Part shown: positions 50,025-59,590 of the stretch, in pieces
Position numbering within the stretch: the first letter of the stretch is position 1
Layout: every line of letters starts with the position of its first letter
From: Nocardia sp. NBC_01327
GTDB lineage: Bacteria > Actinomycetota > Actinomycetes > Mycobacteriales > Mycobacteriaceae
DNA: 64,000 nt
NCBI RefSeq assembly: GCF_035958815.1
Contig: NZ_CP108383.1
Location: 2,046,001 to 2,110,000, forward strand
Direction: 5' to 3'
The notes under the pieces: generated by a model
What the model saw: the letters and a program-made list of their open reading frames with translations, nothing else
What the model was told of the DNA's origin: nothing
The model's database searches: none
Translations under genes and position numbers: made by a program

Positions 50025-51398
50025 CTACCCGACCGCTGCCGTCTCGGGCAGCTGATCGGCCATGGCGACCGTCTCGGCGAGCAGATCCGCCGTCGAGACC
50101 AGTTGCTGCCGCGTGTGTTCCGAGGTCATGAAGAAGCGCAGGCGCTCCTTGCCGACCGGGACCGCCGGGGCCGAAATGGCGCCGGCGTACACTCCGCGCT
50201 GCAGCAGCACCCCGGAGACGAACCCGGCGCGAATCTCGCCCGGCACGATCACCGGGAAGATCGGCGTGCCCTGCGACTCGCCCAGGTTCAGTCCGCGCTC
50301 ACGCAGGAGCGCATCGAAGAGCCGGGTGTTGTCCCACAGCCTGCTGACCCGCTGCGGTTCCGCCTCCAGCACTTCGAGACCCGCCAGCGCGGCGGCGATG
50401 GTCGAGGGCGCCGGACCGCCGGTGAGCATCGCCACCCCCGGTGCGGCGGCCTTCATGGCGCCGATGAGGTCGGCATCGGCGGCGATGAAGCCGCCGCAGC
50501 TGCCCAGCGCCTTGGACAGCGTGCCCATCCAGATATCGACATCCGCGCCGGCCATGCCGTAGTACTCGCGAATACCGTGTCCCCGCTCGCCGAACACACC
50601 GAAGGAGTGTGCCTCGTCCACCATGACCGCGCAGTCGAATTCCCGTGCCACGGCCGCCAATTCGGCGACCCTGCCCACGGTGCCGTCCATGCTGTAGTGG
50701 CCTTCGAGCACCACCAGCGCCCGATCGAAGCCGCCGCGCGACATGCGCAGCACCGCGCGCAGTGATTCGGGATCGTTGTGCCGGAAGTTGATTCGGCGGC
50801 AGCCCGCCCACTGCGTGCCGGAGACCACGCTGCCGTGGATCAGCGAATCGCAGATGGCCACATCGCCCTCACCGAGCAGGAAGCCGATGACGCCCGCATT
50901 GGTGAGGTAGCCGCTGGTCGTGACCATGGCATCGCCGACATCGTAGATACCGGCCAGCCGCTGCTCCAGCTCGCCGTAGAGCGGGATCTCCCCGGCCACG
51001 ATCCGGCTGGCCGAGGCCGAGGCGCCGTACTGGTCCAGGGCGTCCTTGGCGGCCTGGATCACCTGCGGATGGTGCGAGAGCCCCAGGTAGTTGTAGGCGC
51101 TGAAGTTGACCAGATCGCGGTCATCGGCGTGAATCACGGTGTCGTTCGGCCCGGTTCGGGCCAGGAACAGCGGATTCACCAGCCCCGACTGTGCGCTGAT
51201 GGCGGTGATCGCGGCCTGTTTGGCCACCGTCGCCGCCACCTCCGGATGGTCGGCGAACTGGCGGCCGGGACCGCGCACCTGACGGGCCGGTGCGCCGGCG
51301 GCGGGCCTGGGTGCGGGGGCCTGAATGGTGGCCGTTCCGCCACCGGTTCCACTGCCCGCCAAGAGTTTCCGTGCTAGATCGCGTGCTGATTCGGTCAT
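50025..51398 (-). CDS. Alpha-oxoamine synthase (serine palmitoyltransferase / BioF-like)
   Basis: A 457-residue PLP enzyme of the family that includes BioF, KBL and serine palmitoyltransferase, catalysing decarboxylative condensation of an amino acid with an acyl thioester. Diagnostic motifs are VNFSAYNYLGLSHHP near residue 95, the ring-stacking histidine in ICDSLIHGSVVSG near 190, VDEAHSFGVFGERGHG near 260 and the Schiff-base lysine in MGTLSKALGSCGG near 292. A roughly 90-residue N-terminal extension precedes the fold and could dock to the PKS. Its ATG overlaps the PKS stop by 4 bases (ATGA), so stoichiometric co-expression is expected. Prediction: it takes the PKS chain from the ACP and releases it as an alpha-amino ketone. 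Confidence 0.9.
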   Translation of the reverse strand: MTESARDLARKLLAGSGTGGGTATIQAPAPRPAAGAPARQVRGPGRQFADHPEVAATVAKQAAITAISAQSGLVNPLFLARTGPNDTVIHADDRDLVNFSAYNYLGLSHHPQVIQAAKDALDQYGASASASRIVAGEIPLYGELEQRLAGIYDVGDAMVTTSGYLTNAGVIGFLLGEGDVAICDSLIHGSVVSGTQWAGCRRINFRHNDPESLRAVLRMSRGGFDRALVVLEGHYSMDGTVGRVAELAAVAREFDCAVMVDEAHSFGVFGERGHGIREYYGMAGADVDIWMGTLSKALGSCGGFIAADADLIGAMKAAAPGVAMLTGGPAPSTIAAALAGLEVLEAEPQRVSRLWDNTRLFDALLRERGLNLGESQGTPIFPVIVPGEIRAGFVSGVLLQRGVYAGAISAPAVPVGKERLRFFMTSEHTRQQLVSTADLLAETVAMADQLPETAAVG

Positions 51399-54300
51399 GC
51401 CGTCACCTCCACCGCTGTGGGCGCCGCGTCGCTGGGTGCGCCGATAAGGATTTCGGCAGCGCGAGTTCCCGCCTGCTGCAGCGTGAAGGTACGCCCCAGT
51501 TTCAGCGAGATCAGGTCGATGCCGAGGGTCTTGCCCACCAGTGCGCCGAATTCGACCGCCATGAGCGAATCGAGGCCGAGTTCCGGCACCGGCACGGTCA
51601 GATCGATGGAGTCCGCGTCGACCCCCATGACCACCGCCAATTGTTCGGCGAGCATGTGCGCCACCACATCTCCGCGCTTCTGCTCATCGAGCGCGCGCAG
51701 TGCGGCGACCAATTGTGAGGCGGCCGAATCATCTTCGGCCGCCGCCGCGATCTGTGCCTCCACGCGGCCGGTCATGGCGAAGAACGGCGCGGTGGCCGAG
51801 ACCTTGCTCCAGTCCACCGGAATCATGGCGACCTGGTGGTGCAGGCCGAGTTCCAGTGCGCGCTCCAGGAATTCGGTGCCCTCGTCCATATCGACGGAGT
51901 CGAATCCGGTATTGCGCAGGTACCGCGCCAGATTCTCCTCGGCCTCGGCCATACCGCCGCCGGACATATGGCCCCAGCCGACGGCCAGCACCTTGCCGCC
52001 GTCCCGGGCGACCACATCGGCGACGGACTGCAGCGCCAGATTCGCCGCGGTGTACGAGTACTGGCCGACACCACCGAAAATCGCACTGCCGGAGGAGAAC
52101 AGCACGAACAGGTCCAGTTCCGCCCCGGCCAGCGCGAGGCCGTGCCGCAGCGCTCGCGCACCCTCGATCTTGGGCCGGTACACCGAGGCGAGGCTGTCGC
52201 GGTCCATGACAGTGATGCGCTTGTCGTCCACGACGCCCGCGGTGTGGAATACGCCCCGCAGCGGATGCTCGGGGGAGTGGGCGCGGCCGATGACCGCGGC
52301 CATGGCCTCGGCATCGGTGACATCCGCGCGCTCGGTGGTCACCTGTACGCCCTGGTGCTCCCACGCCGCGAGCTGATTGCGGCTCGCATCGGTGGTCGCG
52401 CCGCTGCGGCCCAGCAGGGTCAGATGCCGTGCACCCAATCCGACCAGCCAGCGCCCGATCGCCAGGCCGAACGCGCCGAAACCGCCGGTGATCAGGTACT
52501 GCGCTTCCGGATCGACGGTGACCTTCGGGATCTGCGGACGCACCAGTGGCGCTTCGGAATCGAGGCTGACGGCGATCCGCCCGATCTGGGTGGAGCGCGC
52601 GACATCCTCGAATGCCCGGACCACATCGTCGGTGTCGTACAGCGTGAAGGGCAGTCGCTTGTACTTCCCCGAGGCCAGTGACGCCTCGACCCGTTTCATC
52701 CGCTCCACCGATTCGACCCGGCGCAGTGCGAACATGCGGTCCAGATCGAAGGAGTGATAGGAGATGTTCTTGTCGAAGAAGCGCAGATCCAGCACGCCGC
52801 CGCCGTAGATATCGGCCTTGCCGATTTCCACGATGCGCCCGAATTCGGCCACCGCCTGGAAGTTCCGGCGCAGGATCTCCCCGGGTGCGGTGCTGATCAC
52901 GATATCCGCGCCATTGCCGTCGGTGAGCGCGAGCACATCCTCGGCGAAATTCAGCGAACGCGAATCGAGCACGTGATCCGCGCCCTGTTCCAGGACGTAC
53001 GCGCGCCGCTCCTCGGTGCTCGCCGTGCCGATGACAATCGCATTGTGCAGCTTGGCGATCTGTACCGCCGCCGAGCCGACACCGCCGGCCGCGCCGTGCA
53101 CCAGCACCACCTCACCGGCCTGCAGATGCGAGAGCCCCAGCAGTGCGTGCTCCGCGGTCGCGAATGCCGTATCGCTGGTGCAGTATCCGGGCTGATGCTC
53201 CTCGGGCACCTGGGTGACGAGGCCGCGATCGGTGGTGTGGAAGCGGCCGAACATGCCCTTGGAGGACATGATGACCTTGTCGCCGACCGCGAGATCGGTG
53301 ACGTCCGAACCGATTCGGACGATGACGCCGTCACCCTCCATACCCGGAACGAGGCCGAAGGCGGTGCCCGCGAGCTCCTCCTCGCCGAGGACGCCGAGCA
53401 CCTTCAGGGGATCCTTGAAGTTGAGGCCGATGGCCCGCAGCCGGACCTCCACCTCGTTCGGTCCCGGCGCCTGCCGGTCGCAGCGCCGCCAGCCGAGGCG
53501 GGACAGCACCCGCGACTTCGGCAGCTCCAGGGTGAAATTGGCCTCCGGATCCGTGAGCGGCACCGGCTCGTCCAGGCCGTCGATCCGGCCCTGCAGTGAG
53601 GCGTCGACCACGGTGACCCAGCGCAAGCCGTTGCGCAGGAACACCTCATCGGAGTGGTCGTAGGTGAATGCTCCCGGAATGGTCAGCTCGGCCGCGAGTT
53701 CCTTGGTGGTGACCTCGGATTCGATATCGACCAGTCGCCAGCGCAGTCGCGGCTGCTCGTTCAGCAGCACCCGGCGGGCGCCCAGCAGCGCGGCGTGCGC
53801 CGGATCGGGCGCGGTCTCCTCGTGCGGATGCGCGAAGGCGTGCTCGGTAATGAGGGTGACGTGCATGGAACCGTCGCCCATGATCGGCACGTCCACGCCG
53901 CGCTGCGTGACCCAGTCCTCGAAGAATGCCTCGAAGGCGACGGCCACCCGGCGCAGCGTCCACAGATTGTCGAGGTCGTCGTATTCGTTCCCGGCGACCA
54001 GCACGACGTGCAGGCGTTCCACACCCTCGTGCGCGATCGCGGCCTCGAGGCGTTCGCGGACAAGGGTTTCCAGATCCTCGCGGCTCGGCTCGCCCAGCAC
54101 GAGGGTTTCGCCCCGGCCCGGCGCGACGATCTCCGCGGCGCGTGCGCTCGGCTGTGTTCCCAGATCGAAGACGAGCGTGAACGCCGCCTCGGCGCTGGGC
54201 AGCCCACTGCGGTCCACCGGCTCGCGCATTTCCCAGCGGTCCTCGTAGAAGAAGTCCGTCATCCGTTGCAGCGCAGCGCGACCCGGTGCGATGGAACCGA

Positions 54301-57300
54301 AACGCATACCGATGATCTGCAGGACGACCCGCTGCTGGGCATCGAGCAGATCGATATCGGCGACCGGGGCGGCGCTGGTATCCAGCCGCGCCACCACCGT
54401 CACCTGATCGGGAATGATCCCGAAGGCCCGGACCTCGTCCACGCCGACCGGGACCATGGCCCCGTCCTCCGTGCCGCCGGTGCCGGCGAGCAGGGCGGCC
54501 ACGCTCTGCAGCGCCGCGTCGACCACGGCCGGATGTGCCAGATGCCCGGAATCGGTGGCGATAGTACCGTCGAGAGTGGCCAGGACCGTCGATCCGGAGA
54601 CCCGGATCGACGTGGTGCGCTGGAAGGCCGGACCGTATTGCAGTCCGCGCGCGGCCAATCCGGCGTAGAACGCGGCAGGGTCGACGTCGTGCATCTCGTC
54701 GATCTCCGGCAGGGTCACCGTGGGCGGTTCGAAAATGCCCTCGACGAGCCTGCCGGTCGCATTGGTGGTCCACAGCGCATCGGCCTTGGCGCGCGAGCGA
54801 ATCGTGAAGCGCCGGGTGGTCTCCTCCACGTGCAGCTCGAGGGTCGGAGCCGTGCCGTCGTCGATGATCAGCGGCGCCAGGAATCGCACCTGTTCGACCC
54901 CGACCCGGGTCGATTCGGTGCGCAGCGCCGCCGCGCTCAGTGCCGCATCCAGATACGCTGCGCCGGGCAGGATTCGGGCTCCGCCGACCACGTGGTCCTC
55001 GAGCCAGGGGTAGGCGCCGACGCTGAGCTGAATCCGCCACGAGGTGGTCGAATTGTTCAGGTCCGGATCGCCGAGCATGGTGTACACGCCGGGTGTTCCG
55101 TGCTGCAGCTGCTGGAAGACCGCCAGCTCATGGCGCAGGTGGGTGCGCTGCCAGGGGTAGCGGGGCAGCTCGATGTGCGGGGTGACGAGGTCCCCGAACA
55201 GCGCGCCTATATCCAGTACTCCCGCGCTGTAGAGCCCGGCGATGGTCTGCCGGATGCTCTCGCCGTCGGCCTGCTTGCGATCCAGTGTGGCGACGGTGGT
55301 GCCGGTTTCGTCCGCGCCGATGAGGATTTCGCGAATATTCGCACCCAGCACCGGATGCGGGCCGACCTCCAGGAATACCCGGCTGCCGGTGCCGACCAGG
55401 GCGGTGACGGCATCGGCGAAGCGGACGGGCTGCCGCACATTCGAGCACCAGTATTCGGCGTCCCAGTCACCCGCGGTGACGGTCTGCCCGGTGACGGTCG
55501 ACAGCAGCGGCAGCGTCGGGTCGGACAGCTTCACATCGGCGAGCACGGTGCGCAATTCGTCGAGAATCGGCTCCATGAGGTAGCTGTGATAAGGCACCTC
55601 GACCTGGAGTCGGCGCGCGAAAACACCCTGCTCGGTGAGACTTTCGGCAATCGCGTCCAGGCGCTCCACCGCACCCGCGAGCGTGACGGCGCTCGGGCTG
55701 TTGACGGCCGCGATATCGACCAGTGCATCGCCGTCGATCAATTCCTGTGCGGCGGCGCGGGGCAGGCCCACCGCGAGCATGCCGCCGGAACCCGCGGTGG
55801 TGGCCTGCAATCGGGCGCGGTGATAGCTGACCAGCAGCGCGTCGTGCAGCGAGAGCATGCCGGTGACATAGGCCGCCGACACCTCGCCCACACTGTGGCC
55901 GACCACGGCGGCCGGGTGGATGCCCAGCTCCGCGAGCATGGCGAACAGCGCCACCTGCACCAGGAAGTTGGCGGGCTGGGCGATCGCGGTGCTGGTGACC
56001 CGCGATTCCTCCTCGGGCCGCCGCAGCTCCTCGATGATGGACCAGCCGGAGATCTCCTGGAACTCCGCATCGATACGCTCCGCCTCGGCGGCGAAAGTGC
56101 CACCCGCCGCGAGCAATTCGCGGCCCATGCCCCACCATTGCGGGCCCATGCCGGTGAAGACGAAAACCGGTTCGGCGACCTTGCGCGGAATCACCTTGGT
56201 CGCGGCGCGGCCACTGCCATTGGCGAATTCGATGAGGGCGTGCACCAGTTCGGTGTCGTCGGCGAAGGTCAGACCGGTCCGGAACTGGTGGTGCTGACGG
56301 CGCGTCCACGCCGCCTCGGCCAGCAGGCCCGGGTCCGCGCCGTCGGCGATCAGCTCGGCGAAGCCGCGGGCCAGATCGCGGGCGGCCTGATCGGTGCGCG
56401 CCGAGAGCGGCAGTACGCCGAAGTGCCTGGGCTGCCGCACCGCCTCGGCCGCCGGCAGATATTCCTGCAGGATGGCGTGCGCATTCGTGCCGCCGTAGCC
56501 GAAACCATTGACCGCCACGGTCATTCGCTCGACCTCGGGGCCGACGGTTTCCGCCTCCAGCTGCAGTTTGATGCCCAGCTCGTCGAACGGGATATCCGGG
56601 TTGGGCGTATCGAGCCAGCCCTGCGGTGCGATGGTGCGCTTGGAAATGGCCAGCGCGGATTTGATGATGCTGGCAATGCCCGAGGCGGCCTCGGTATGCC
56701 CGAGCTGCGCCTTCACCGAACCGACGCCGACCGGCTCGGTGCGGCCCTCGACCTGACCGTAAGCCCTTCCGATGGCCCGCAATTCGAGCGGATCGCCGAC
56801 CGGGGTGCCGGTGCCGTGCGCCTCCACGTAGGTGACCTCGTGCGGTGCGATGCCCGCCCGCGCGGACACCTTCTTGGCCAGGGCTTCCTGCAGATCGGCA
56901 TTGGGCACGGTGATCGCGGTGGTGCGGCCGTCCTGATTGGAGCCGGTCGCCTTGATGACCGCGTACACCCGATCCCCGTCGCGCTCAGCGTCTTCCAGCT
57001 TCTTGAGCACGACCATGCCGGAACCCTCGCCGCGACCGTAGCCGTCCGCCGCCGCGTCGAAGGGCTTGCTGCGGCCGTCGGTCGCCAGGAAGCCGCCCTT
57101 GCACATGGTGACGAAGGCTTCCGGCTGCAGCAGCATGGTGACGCCGCCCGCCATGGCGACCGAACAGTCCCCGTTCTGCAGCGCCTGACAGGCGAGATGC
57201 AGTGCCACCAGTGAGGACGAGCAGGCCGTGTCCACCGTCAGCGCGGGGCCGACCAGATTGAGCGCGAACGCGATTCGGTTCGACAGCATGGTGTACGACG

Positions 57301-57745
57301 CACCCGCCGCGGTGTGCATATCCACGTACGGCAGCGCCTCGGTGGTATTGGAGACCGCGAGTTGATCGAGGGTGAACGCGCCGATGTAGACGCCGATCGA
57401 CGTCCCGGCAATATGCCCCGCGATGCCCGCGTCGTCGAGCGCCTCCCAGGCGACCTCCAGAATGAGCCGCTGCTGCGGATCCATGGATGCCGCCTCGCGC
57501 GGCGAGATCCCGAAGAAGTCGGGATCGAAAGCCCAGGGGTCGCCGGTCATGAAGGCGCCCCGCCTGGTGTACATGCGACCGGGCGTACGCCGGTCCGGGT
57601 CGTAGTAGCGGCGGTAGTCCCAGCGCGTGGCCGGAATGTCGACGACGCCGTCGCCCTTGTTGATGATGAAGTCCCAGAAGGATTCCGGTGAATCGATACC
57701 ACCCGCGTATCGGCACCCGATTCCGACAATGGCAATGTCAGACAC
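51395..57745 (-). CDS. Highly reducing type I PKS: KS-AT-DH-ER-KR-ACP
   Basis: A 2116-residue single-module reducing PKS, about the size of mycobacterial MAS-type enzymes. KS: VDTACSSSL (Cys about 175), EAHGTGTP (His about 310), LGHTEAASG (His about 350). AT: VVGHSVGEVSAA (Ser about 618) with PYHS at about 718, nearer malonyl-type HAFH than methylmalonyl YASH. DH: HVVGGARILP (His about 918) and HPAVVDAALQ (Asp about 1076). ER: LVHGAAGGVGSAAVQ about 1545. KR: ITGGFGAFGLAIG about 1770 and GQYSYTAANLAL. ACP: LGLDSLMAVEFG about 2066. No thioesterase or reductase domain follows, so release must be done in trans. GTG 57745 has GAGGAG five bases upstream. All reductive sites look intact, predicting a saturated fatty-acid-like chain. 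Confidence 0.93.
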   Translation of the reverse strand: MSDIAIVGIGCRYAGGIDSPESFWDFIINKGDGVVDIPATRWDYRRYYDPDRRTPGRMYTRRGAFMTGDPWAFDPDFFGISPREAASMDPQQRLILEVAWEALDDAGIAGHIAGTSIGVYIGAFTLDQLAVSNTTEALPYVDMHTAAGASYTMLSNRIAFALNLVGPALTVDTACSSSLVALHLACQALQNGDCSVAMAGGVTMLLQPEAFVTMCKGGFLATDGRSKPFDAAADGYGRGEGSGMVVLKKLEDAERDGDRVYAVIKATGSNQDGRTTAITVPNADLQEALAKKVSARAGIAPHEVTYVEAHGTGTPVGDPLELRAIGRAYGQVEGRTEPVGVGSVKAQLGHTEAASGIASIIKSALAISKRTIAPQGWLDTPNPDIPFDELGIKLQLEAETVGPEVERMTVAVNGFGYGGTNAHAILQEYLPAAEAVRQPRHFGVLPLSARTDQAARDLARGFAELIADGADPGLLAEAAWTRRQHHQFRTGLTFADDTELVHALIEFANGSGRAATKVIPRKVAEPVFVFTGMGPQWWGMGRELLAAGGTFAAEAERIDAEFQEISGWSIIEELRRPEEESRVTSTAIAQPANFLVQVALFAMLAELGIHPAAVVGHSVGEVSAAYVTGMLSLHDALLVSYHRARLQATTAGSGGMLAVGLPRAAAQELIDGDALVDIAAVNSPSAVTLAGAVERLDAIAESLTEQGVFARRLQVEVPYHSYLMEPILDELRTVLADVKLSDPTLPLLSTVTGQTVTAGDWDAEYWCSNVRQPVRFADAVTALVGTGSRVFLEVGPHPVLGANIREILIGADETGTTVATLDRKQADGESIRQTIAGLYSAGVLDIGALFGDLVTPHIELPRYPWQRTHLRHELAVFQQLQHGTPGVYTMLGDPDLNNSTTSWRIQLSVGAYPWLEDHVVGGARILPGAAYLDAALSAAALRTESTRVGVEQVRFLAPLIIDDGTAPTLELHVEETTRRFTIRSRAKADALWTTNATGRLVEGIFEPPTVTLPEIDEMHDVDPAAFYAGLAARGLQYGPAFQRTTSIRVSGSTVLATLDGTIATDSGHLAHPAVVDAALQSVAALLAGTGGTEDGAMVPVGVDEVRAFGIIPDQVTVVARLDTSAAPVADIDLLDAQQRVVLQIIGMRFGSIAPGRAALQRMTDFFYEDRWEMREPVDRSGLPSAEAAFTLVFDLGTQPSARAAEIVAPGRGETLVLGEPSREDLETLVRERLEAAIAHEGVERLHVVLVAGNEYDDLDNLWTLRRVAVAFEAFFEDWVTQRGVDVPIMGDGSMHVTLITEHAFAHPHEETAPDPAHAALLGARRVLLNEQPRLRWRLVDIESEVTTKELAAELTIPGAFTYDHSDEVFLRNGLRWVTVVDASLQGRIDGLDEPVPLTDPEANFTLELPKSRVLSRLGWRRCDRQAPGPNEVEVRLRAIGLNFKDPLKVLGVLGEEELAGTAFGLVPGMEGDGVIVRIGSDVTDLAVGDKVIMSSKGMFGRFHTTDRGLVTQVPEEHQPGYCTSDTAFATAEHALLGLSHLQAGEVVLVHGAAGGVGSAAVQIAKLHNAIVIGTASTEERRAYVLEQGADHVLDSRSLNFAEDVLALTDGNGADIVISTAPGEILRRNFQAVAEFGRIVEIGKADIYGGGVLDLRFFDKNISYHSFDLDRMFALRRVESVERMKRVEASLASGKYKRLPFTLYDTDDVVRAFEDVARSTQIGRIAVSLDSEAPLVRPQIPKVTVDPEAQYLITGGFGAFGLAIGRWLVGLGARHLTLLGRSGATTDASRNQLAAWEHQGVQVTTERADVTDAEAMAAVIGRAHSPEHPLRGVFHTAGVVDDKRITVMDRDSLASVYRPKIEGARALRHGLALAGAELDLFVLFSSGSAIFGGVGQYSYTAANLALQSVADVVARDGGKVLAVGWGHMSGGGMAEAEENLARYLRNTGFDSVDMDEGTEFLERALELGLHHQVAMIPVDWSKVSATAPFFAMTGRVEAQIAAAAEDDSAASQLVAALRALDEQKRGDVVAHMLAEQLAVVMGVDADSIDLTVPVPELGLDSLMAVEFGALVGKTLGIDLISLKLGRTFTLQQAGTRAAEILIGAPSDAAPTAVEVTA

Positions 57746-57759
57746 TACGACTCCTCGGC

Positions 57760-57788
57760 AAAAAATTGAACTGGTGATTTCCCCCCCC
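57760..57788. promoter_or_regulatory. Homopolymer tracts in the PKS leader (T6 and G8 on coding strand)
   Basis: On the minus strand the 70-base gap before the PKS contains G8 (57788-57781) and T6 (57765-57760), the latter just upstream of the GAGGAG ribosome site (57756-57751). Runs this long outside genes are uncommon in such DNA, and length change could alter expression by slippage. Confidence 0.45.
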
Positions 57789-57815
57789 GAGCAGGCTTTC
57801 GCGGGTCCGGCGCGC

Positions 57816-58442
57816 TCAGGGCGCCGCCGGAACCGGCTGCCGCAGCATGAAATTCATCGCAGGTCCGGTACTCCCGATACGGACCTGGCGATCGACGTCG
57901 TAGCCGAATGCGTTGTAGTACGCGATATTGCCGTCCTTGCAAATCCCGCCGACGGTCTCCGACCGCTCATCGGCCAATGCGTCGAGCCAATTGACCAGCG
58001 AGCGCCCCACTCCGGCGCGCTGCACCGCCGGATCCGCGCCGAGGTACACCATGAAGTGGTGCCCCTCGGTGGGTCTGACCTCGGCAATGGCCTCGTCCAC
58101 GTGCATGCCCCGGGTGGTCCCCGCACCCATGGCCCACAGCAGCATCGGTCCCGAGATCGCTTCTCGCCAAAGCGATTTCCGATATCCCGCCGGATACCAG
58201 AGCAGTGCGCCCACCACCTTGCCGTCGACCGTGGCGACCGCTGCGCCGTCGGCGGGCAGGAAACGGTACCGAATCATGATGCGCAGCATGCGCGGTGATC
58301 TGCGGTGCCGATCCGTTTCGTCGGGGAAGACGTACTCCTCGATCGGGTCATCGGTCGCGAACGCCCTGCAGATGATTCGCGCGATGTCGTCGATGTCGTG
58401 CTCGGTGGCTCGGCGGATTACCGGTACAACCGACTGATCCAA
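57816..58442 (-). CDS. GNAT-family acetyltransferase
   Basis: A 208-residue GCN5-like N-acyltransferase. The acetyl-CoA loop is AVQRAGVGRSLVNWLDALAD near residue 140 (Q/R-x-x-G-x-G), preceded by the strand HHFMVYLGADP and followed by NIAYYNAFGYDVDR. The start is TTG at 58442 with AGAGGGA five bases upstream. The gene lies 70 bases ahead of the PKS on the same strand and may be the first gene of that operon. In this setting N-acetylation of an amino-ketone or amino-alcohol product, perhaps for self-protection, is a reasonable inference, but GNAT substrates cannot be read from sequence. Confidence 0.82.
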   Translation of the reverse strand: MDQSVVPVIRRATEHDIDDIARIICRAFATDDPIEEYVFPDETDRHRRSPRMLRIMIRYRFLPADGAAVATVDGKVVGALLWYPAGYRKSLWREAISGPMLLWAMGAGTTRGMHVDEAIAEVRPTEGHHFMVYLGADPAVQRAGVGRSLVNWLDALADERSETVGGICKDGNIAYYNAFGYDVDRQVRIGSTGPAMNFMLRQPVPAAP

Positions 58443-58529
58443 GACTATCCCTCTACTTTGTGCTACCTGATGCCCGGCCGCGCTGACGGGCAGTTCTGCA
58501 CGCCCATACCCAGGGCGGTAGCACTTAGG

Positions 58530-58543
58530 CTACTGACCAGTAG
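58530..58543. promoter_or_regulatory. CTACTG-AC-CAGTAG dyad upstream of the GNAT-PKS unit
   Basis: A perfect 6-bp dyad, TetR-operator-like, about 90 bases upstream of the GNAT TTG start, within a 276-base non-coding stretch (58443-58718) that is less G+C-rich than its flanks and otherwise shows no gene. It is a candidate control site for the PKS locus. Confidence 0.45.
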
Positions 58544-58718
58544 GTTACATTGGCTAGTCCGAGCCGCGACTGATACAAGTTGTGGCATAGAACAATTCGC
58601 TGAACCATTGCCAATGCGCCGGGGATCGCTTAAGGTATCGCGCTTAAATCAACTGTCGCGCAATGCAATTGACCCAGACAGCTTTGCCGGAATTCATGCC
58701 CCGGCAAGGAATGCGCGA

Positions 58719-59078
58719 TCAGAGCAAAGCTTGAGCGGTGGTGTAGGCGAGCAGGGTTGCGCCGAGTCCCGCGATCACGCTGACGCTGACATTCAGTGCG
58801 GCATAGAGATACGCGCGCTGCTCGGCCAGCCGGACCGTCTCGTAGCTGAAGGTGCTGTAGGTGGTCAGCGCACCGCAGAAGCCGGTGCCCAGGAGCGCGA
58901 AGAACGGCGATGACACTGCGGCCCCGGTGATTCCGCCGAGCACCAGGCAGCCGATGAGGTTGACGGTGAAGGTGCCCCAGGGGAAAAGACTGTCGTGCCG
59001 GGTCTGGACCGCGCGATCGGTGAGGTAGCGCAGCGGCGCACCGACAATCGCGCCGAGTACCACGAGTAGGGCCGTCAC
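58719..59078 (-). CDS. crcB: Fluoride channel subunit CrcB/FluC
   Basis: A 119-residue four-helix membrane protein exporting fluoride as a dimer. The signature is [21 protein letters not shown] near residue 70, with the Asn of [14 protein letters not shown] near 43 and the N-terminal [13 protein letters not shown]. The GTG start overlaps the stop of the upstream paralogue (GTGA at 59075-59078), giving coupled synthesis. Adjacent paralogue pairs in Gram-positive bacteria usually form heterodimers. Confidence 0.92.
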   Translation of the reverse strand: MTALLVVLGAIVGAPLRYLTDRAVQTRHDSLFPWGTFTVNLIGCLVLGGITGAAVSSPFFALLGTGFCGALTTYSTFSYETVRLAEQRAYLYAALNVSVSVIAGLGATLLAYTTAQALL

Positions 59079-59590
59079 TGTGCGACCTCCTGCCTGCGAC
59101 GGAGTGCGGCCGCGTGGACGCCTCGGGTCAGGCGCATGGCGGCCAGCGCTGCCAGCAGCGCGCACAGCAGTGTGGCCGCCAGATAGGTGAAGGCGAGTGC
59201 GACGGTGCCCGGCTGAATCAGGGCCCGCGTCTCATTGGCATAGGTCGAGAAGGTGGTGAAACCACCGAGAATGCCCACGCCCAGGAACGGGCGGGTCAGC
59301 GGATGGGCCTTGCGAATATCGGTGATCACCACCATGAGCACGCCGATGAGGAAGCAGCCGATCACATTGGTGACGAAGGTAGCCCAGGGAAACCCGCCGG
59401 CCGGGGTCGGCCACACCTGAGCCAGCCCGTATCGAGCCAGTGCTCCGAGTGCGCCGCCCGTCGCGATGACGGCCAGTACCAGGCCGTGTGTCGCGGAGAG
59501 TTCCTGCCGCTGCCCGGAGGTATGCAGATCGACATCGGGATCGATTGCCGTGAAGGGTGTTCCATCCTTCTCGGTCCGCTCACTGGTCAC
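59075..59590 (-). CDS. crcB: Fluoride channel subunit CrcB/FluC (paralogue)
   Basis: A 171-residue FluC paralogue with a 35-residue charged N-terminal extension ([20 protein letters not shown] and on) and a basic C-terminal tail. The core has [20 protein letters not shown], the Asn of [12 protein letters not shown] near 73 and the track motif [19 protein letters not shown] near 108. It is the first gene of the pair. I looked for a fluoride riboswitch upstream and did not find its conserved core. Confidence 0.92.
   Translation of the reverse strand: MTSERTEKDGTPFTAIDPDVDLHTSGQRQELSATHGLVLAVIATGGALGALARYGLAQVWPTPAGGFPWATFVTNVIGCFLIGVLMVVITDIRKAHPLTRPFLGVGILGGFTTFSTYANETRALIQPGTVALAFTYLAATLLCALLAALAAMRLTRGVHAAALRRRQEVAQ

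Noticed and set aside
53654..57214. Very long plus-strand open frame (over 1100 codons) opposite the PKS
   Set aside because: It mirrors the PKS coding strand, has Gly/Arg/His-rich low-information sequence and no ribosome site or recognisable domain; long antisense frames are a side effect of high third-position G+C.
51395..57745. PKS as a mycocerosic-acid-synthase (MAS/Pks2/Pks5) orthologue
   Set aside because: Domain order and size agree, but the AT motif is PYHS rather than the methylmalonyl YASH form and the partner gene is an oxoamine synthase, not a FadD/PapA pair, so a methyl-branched acid is less likely.
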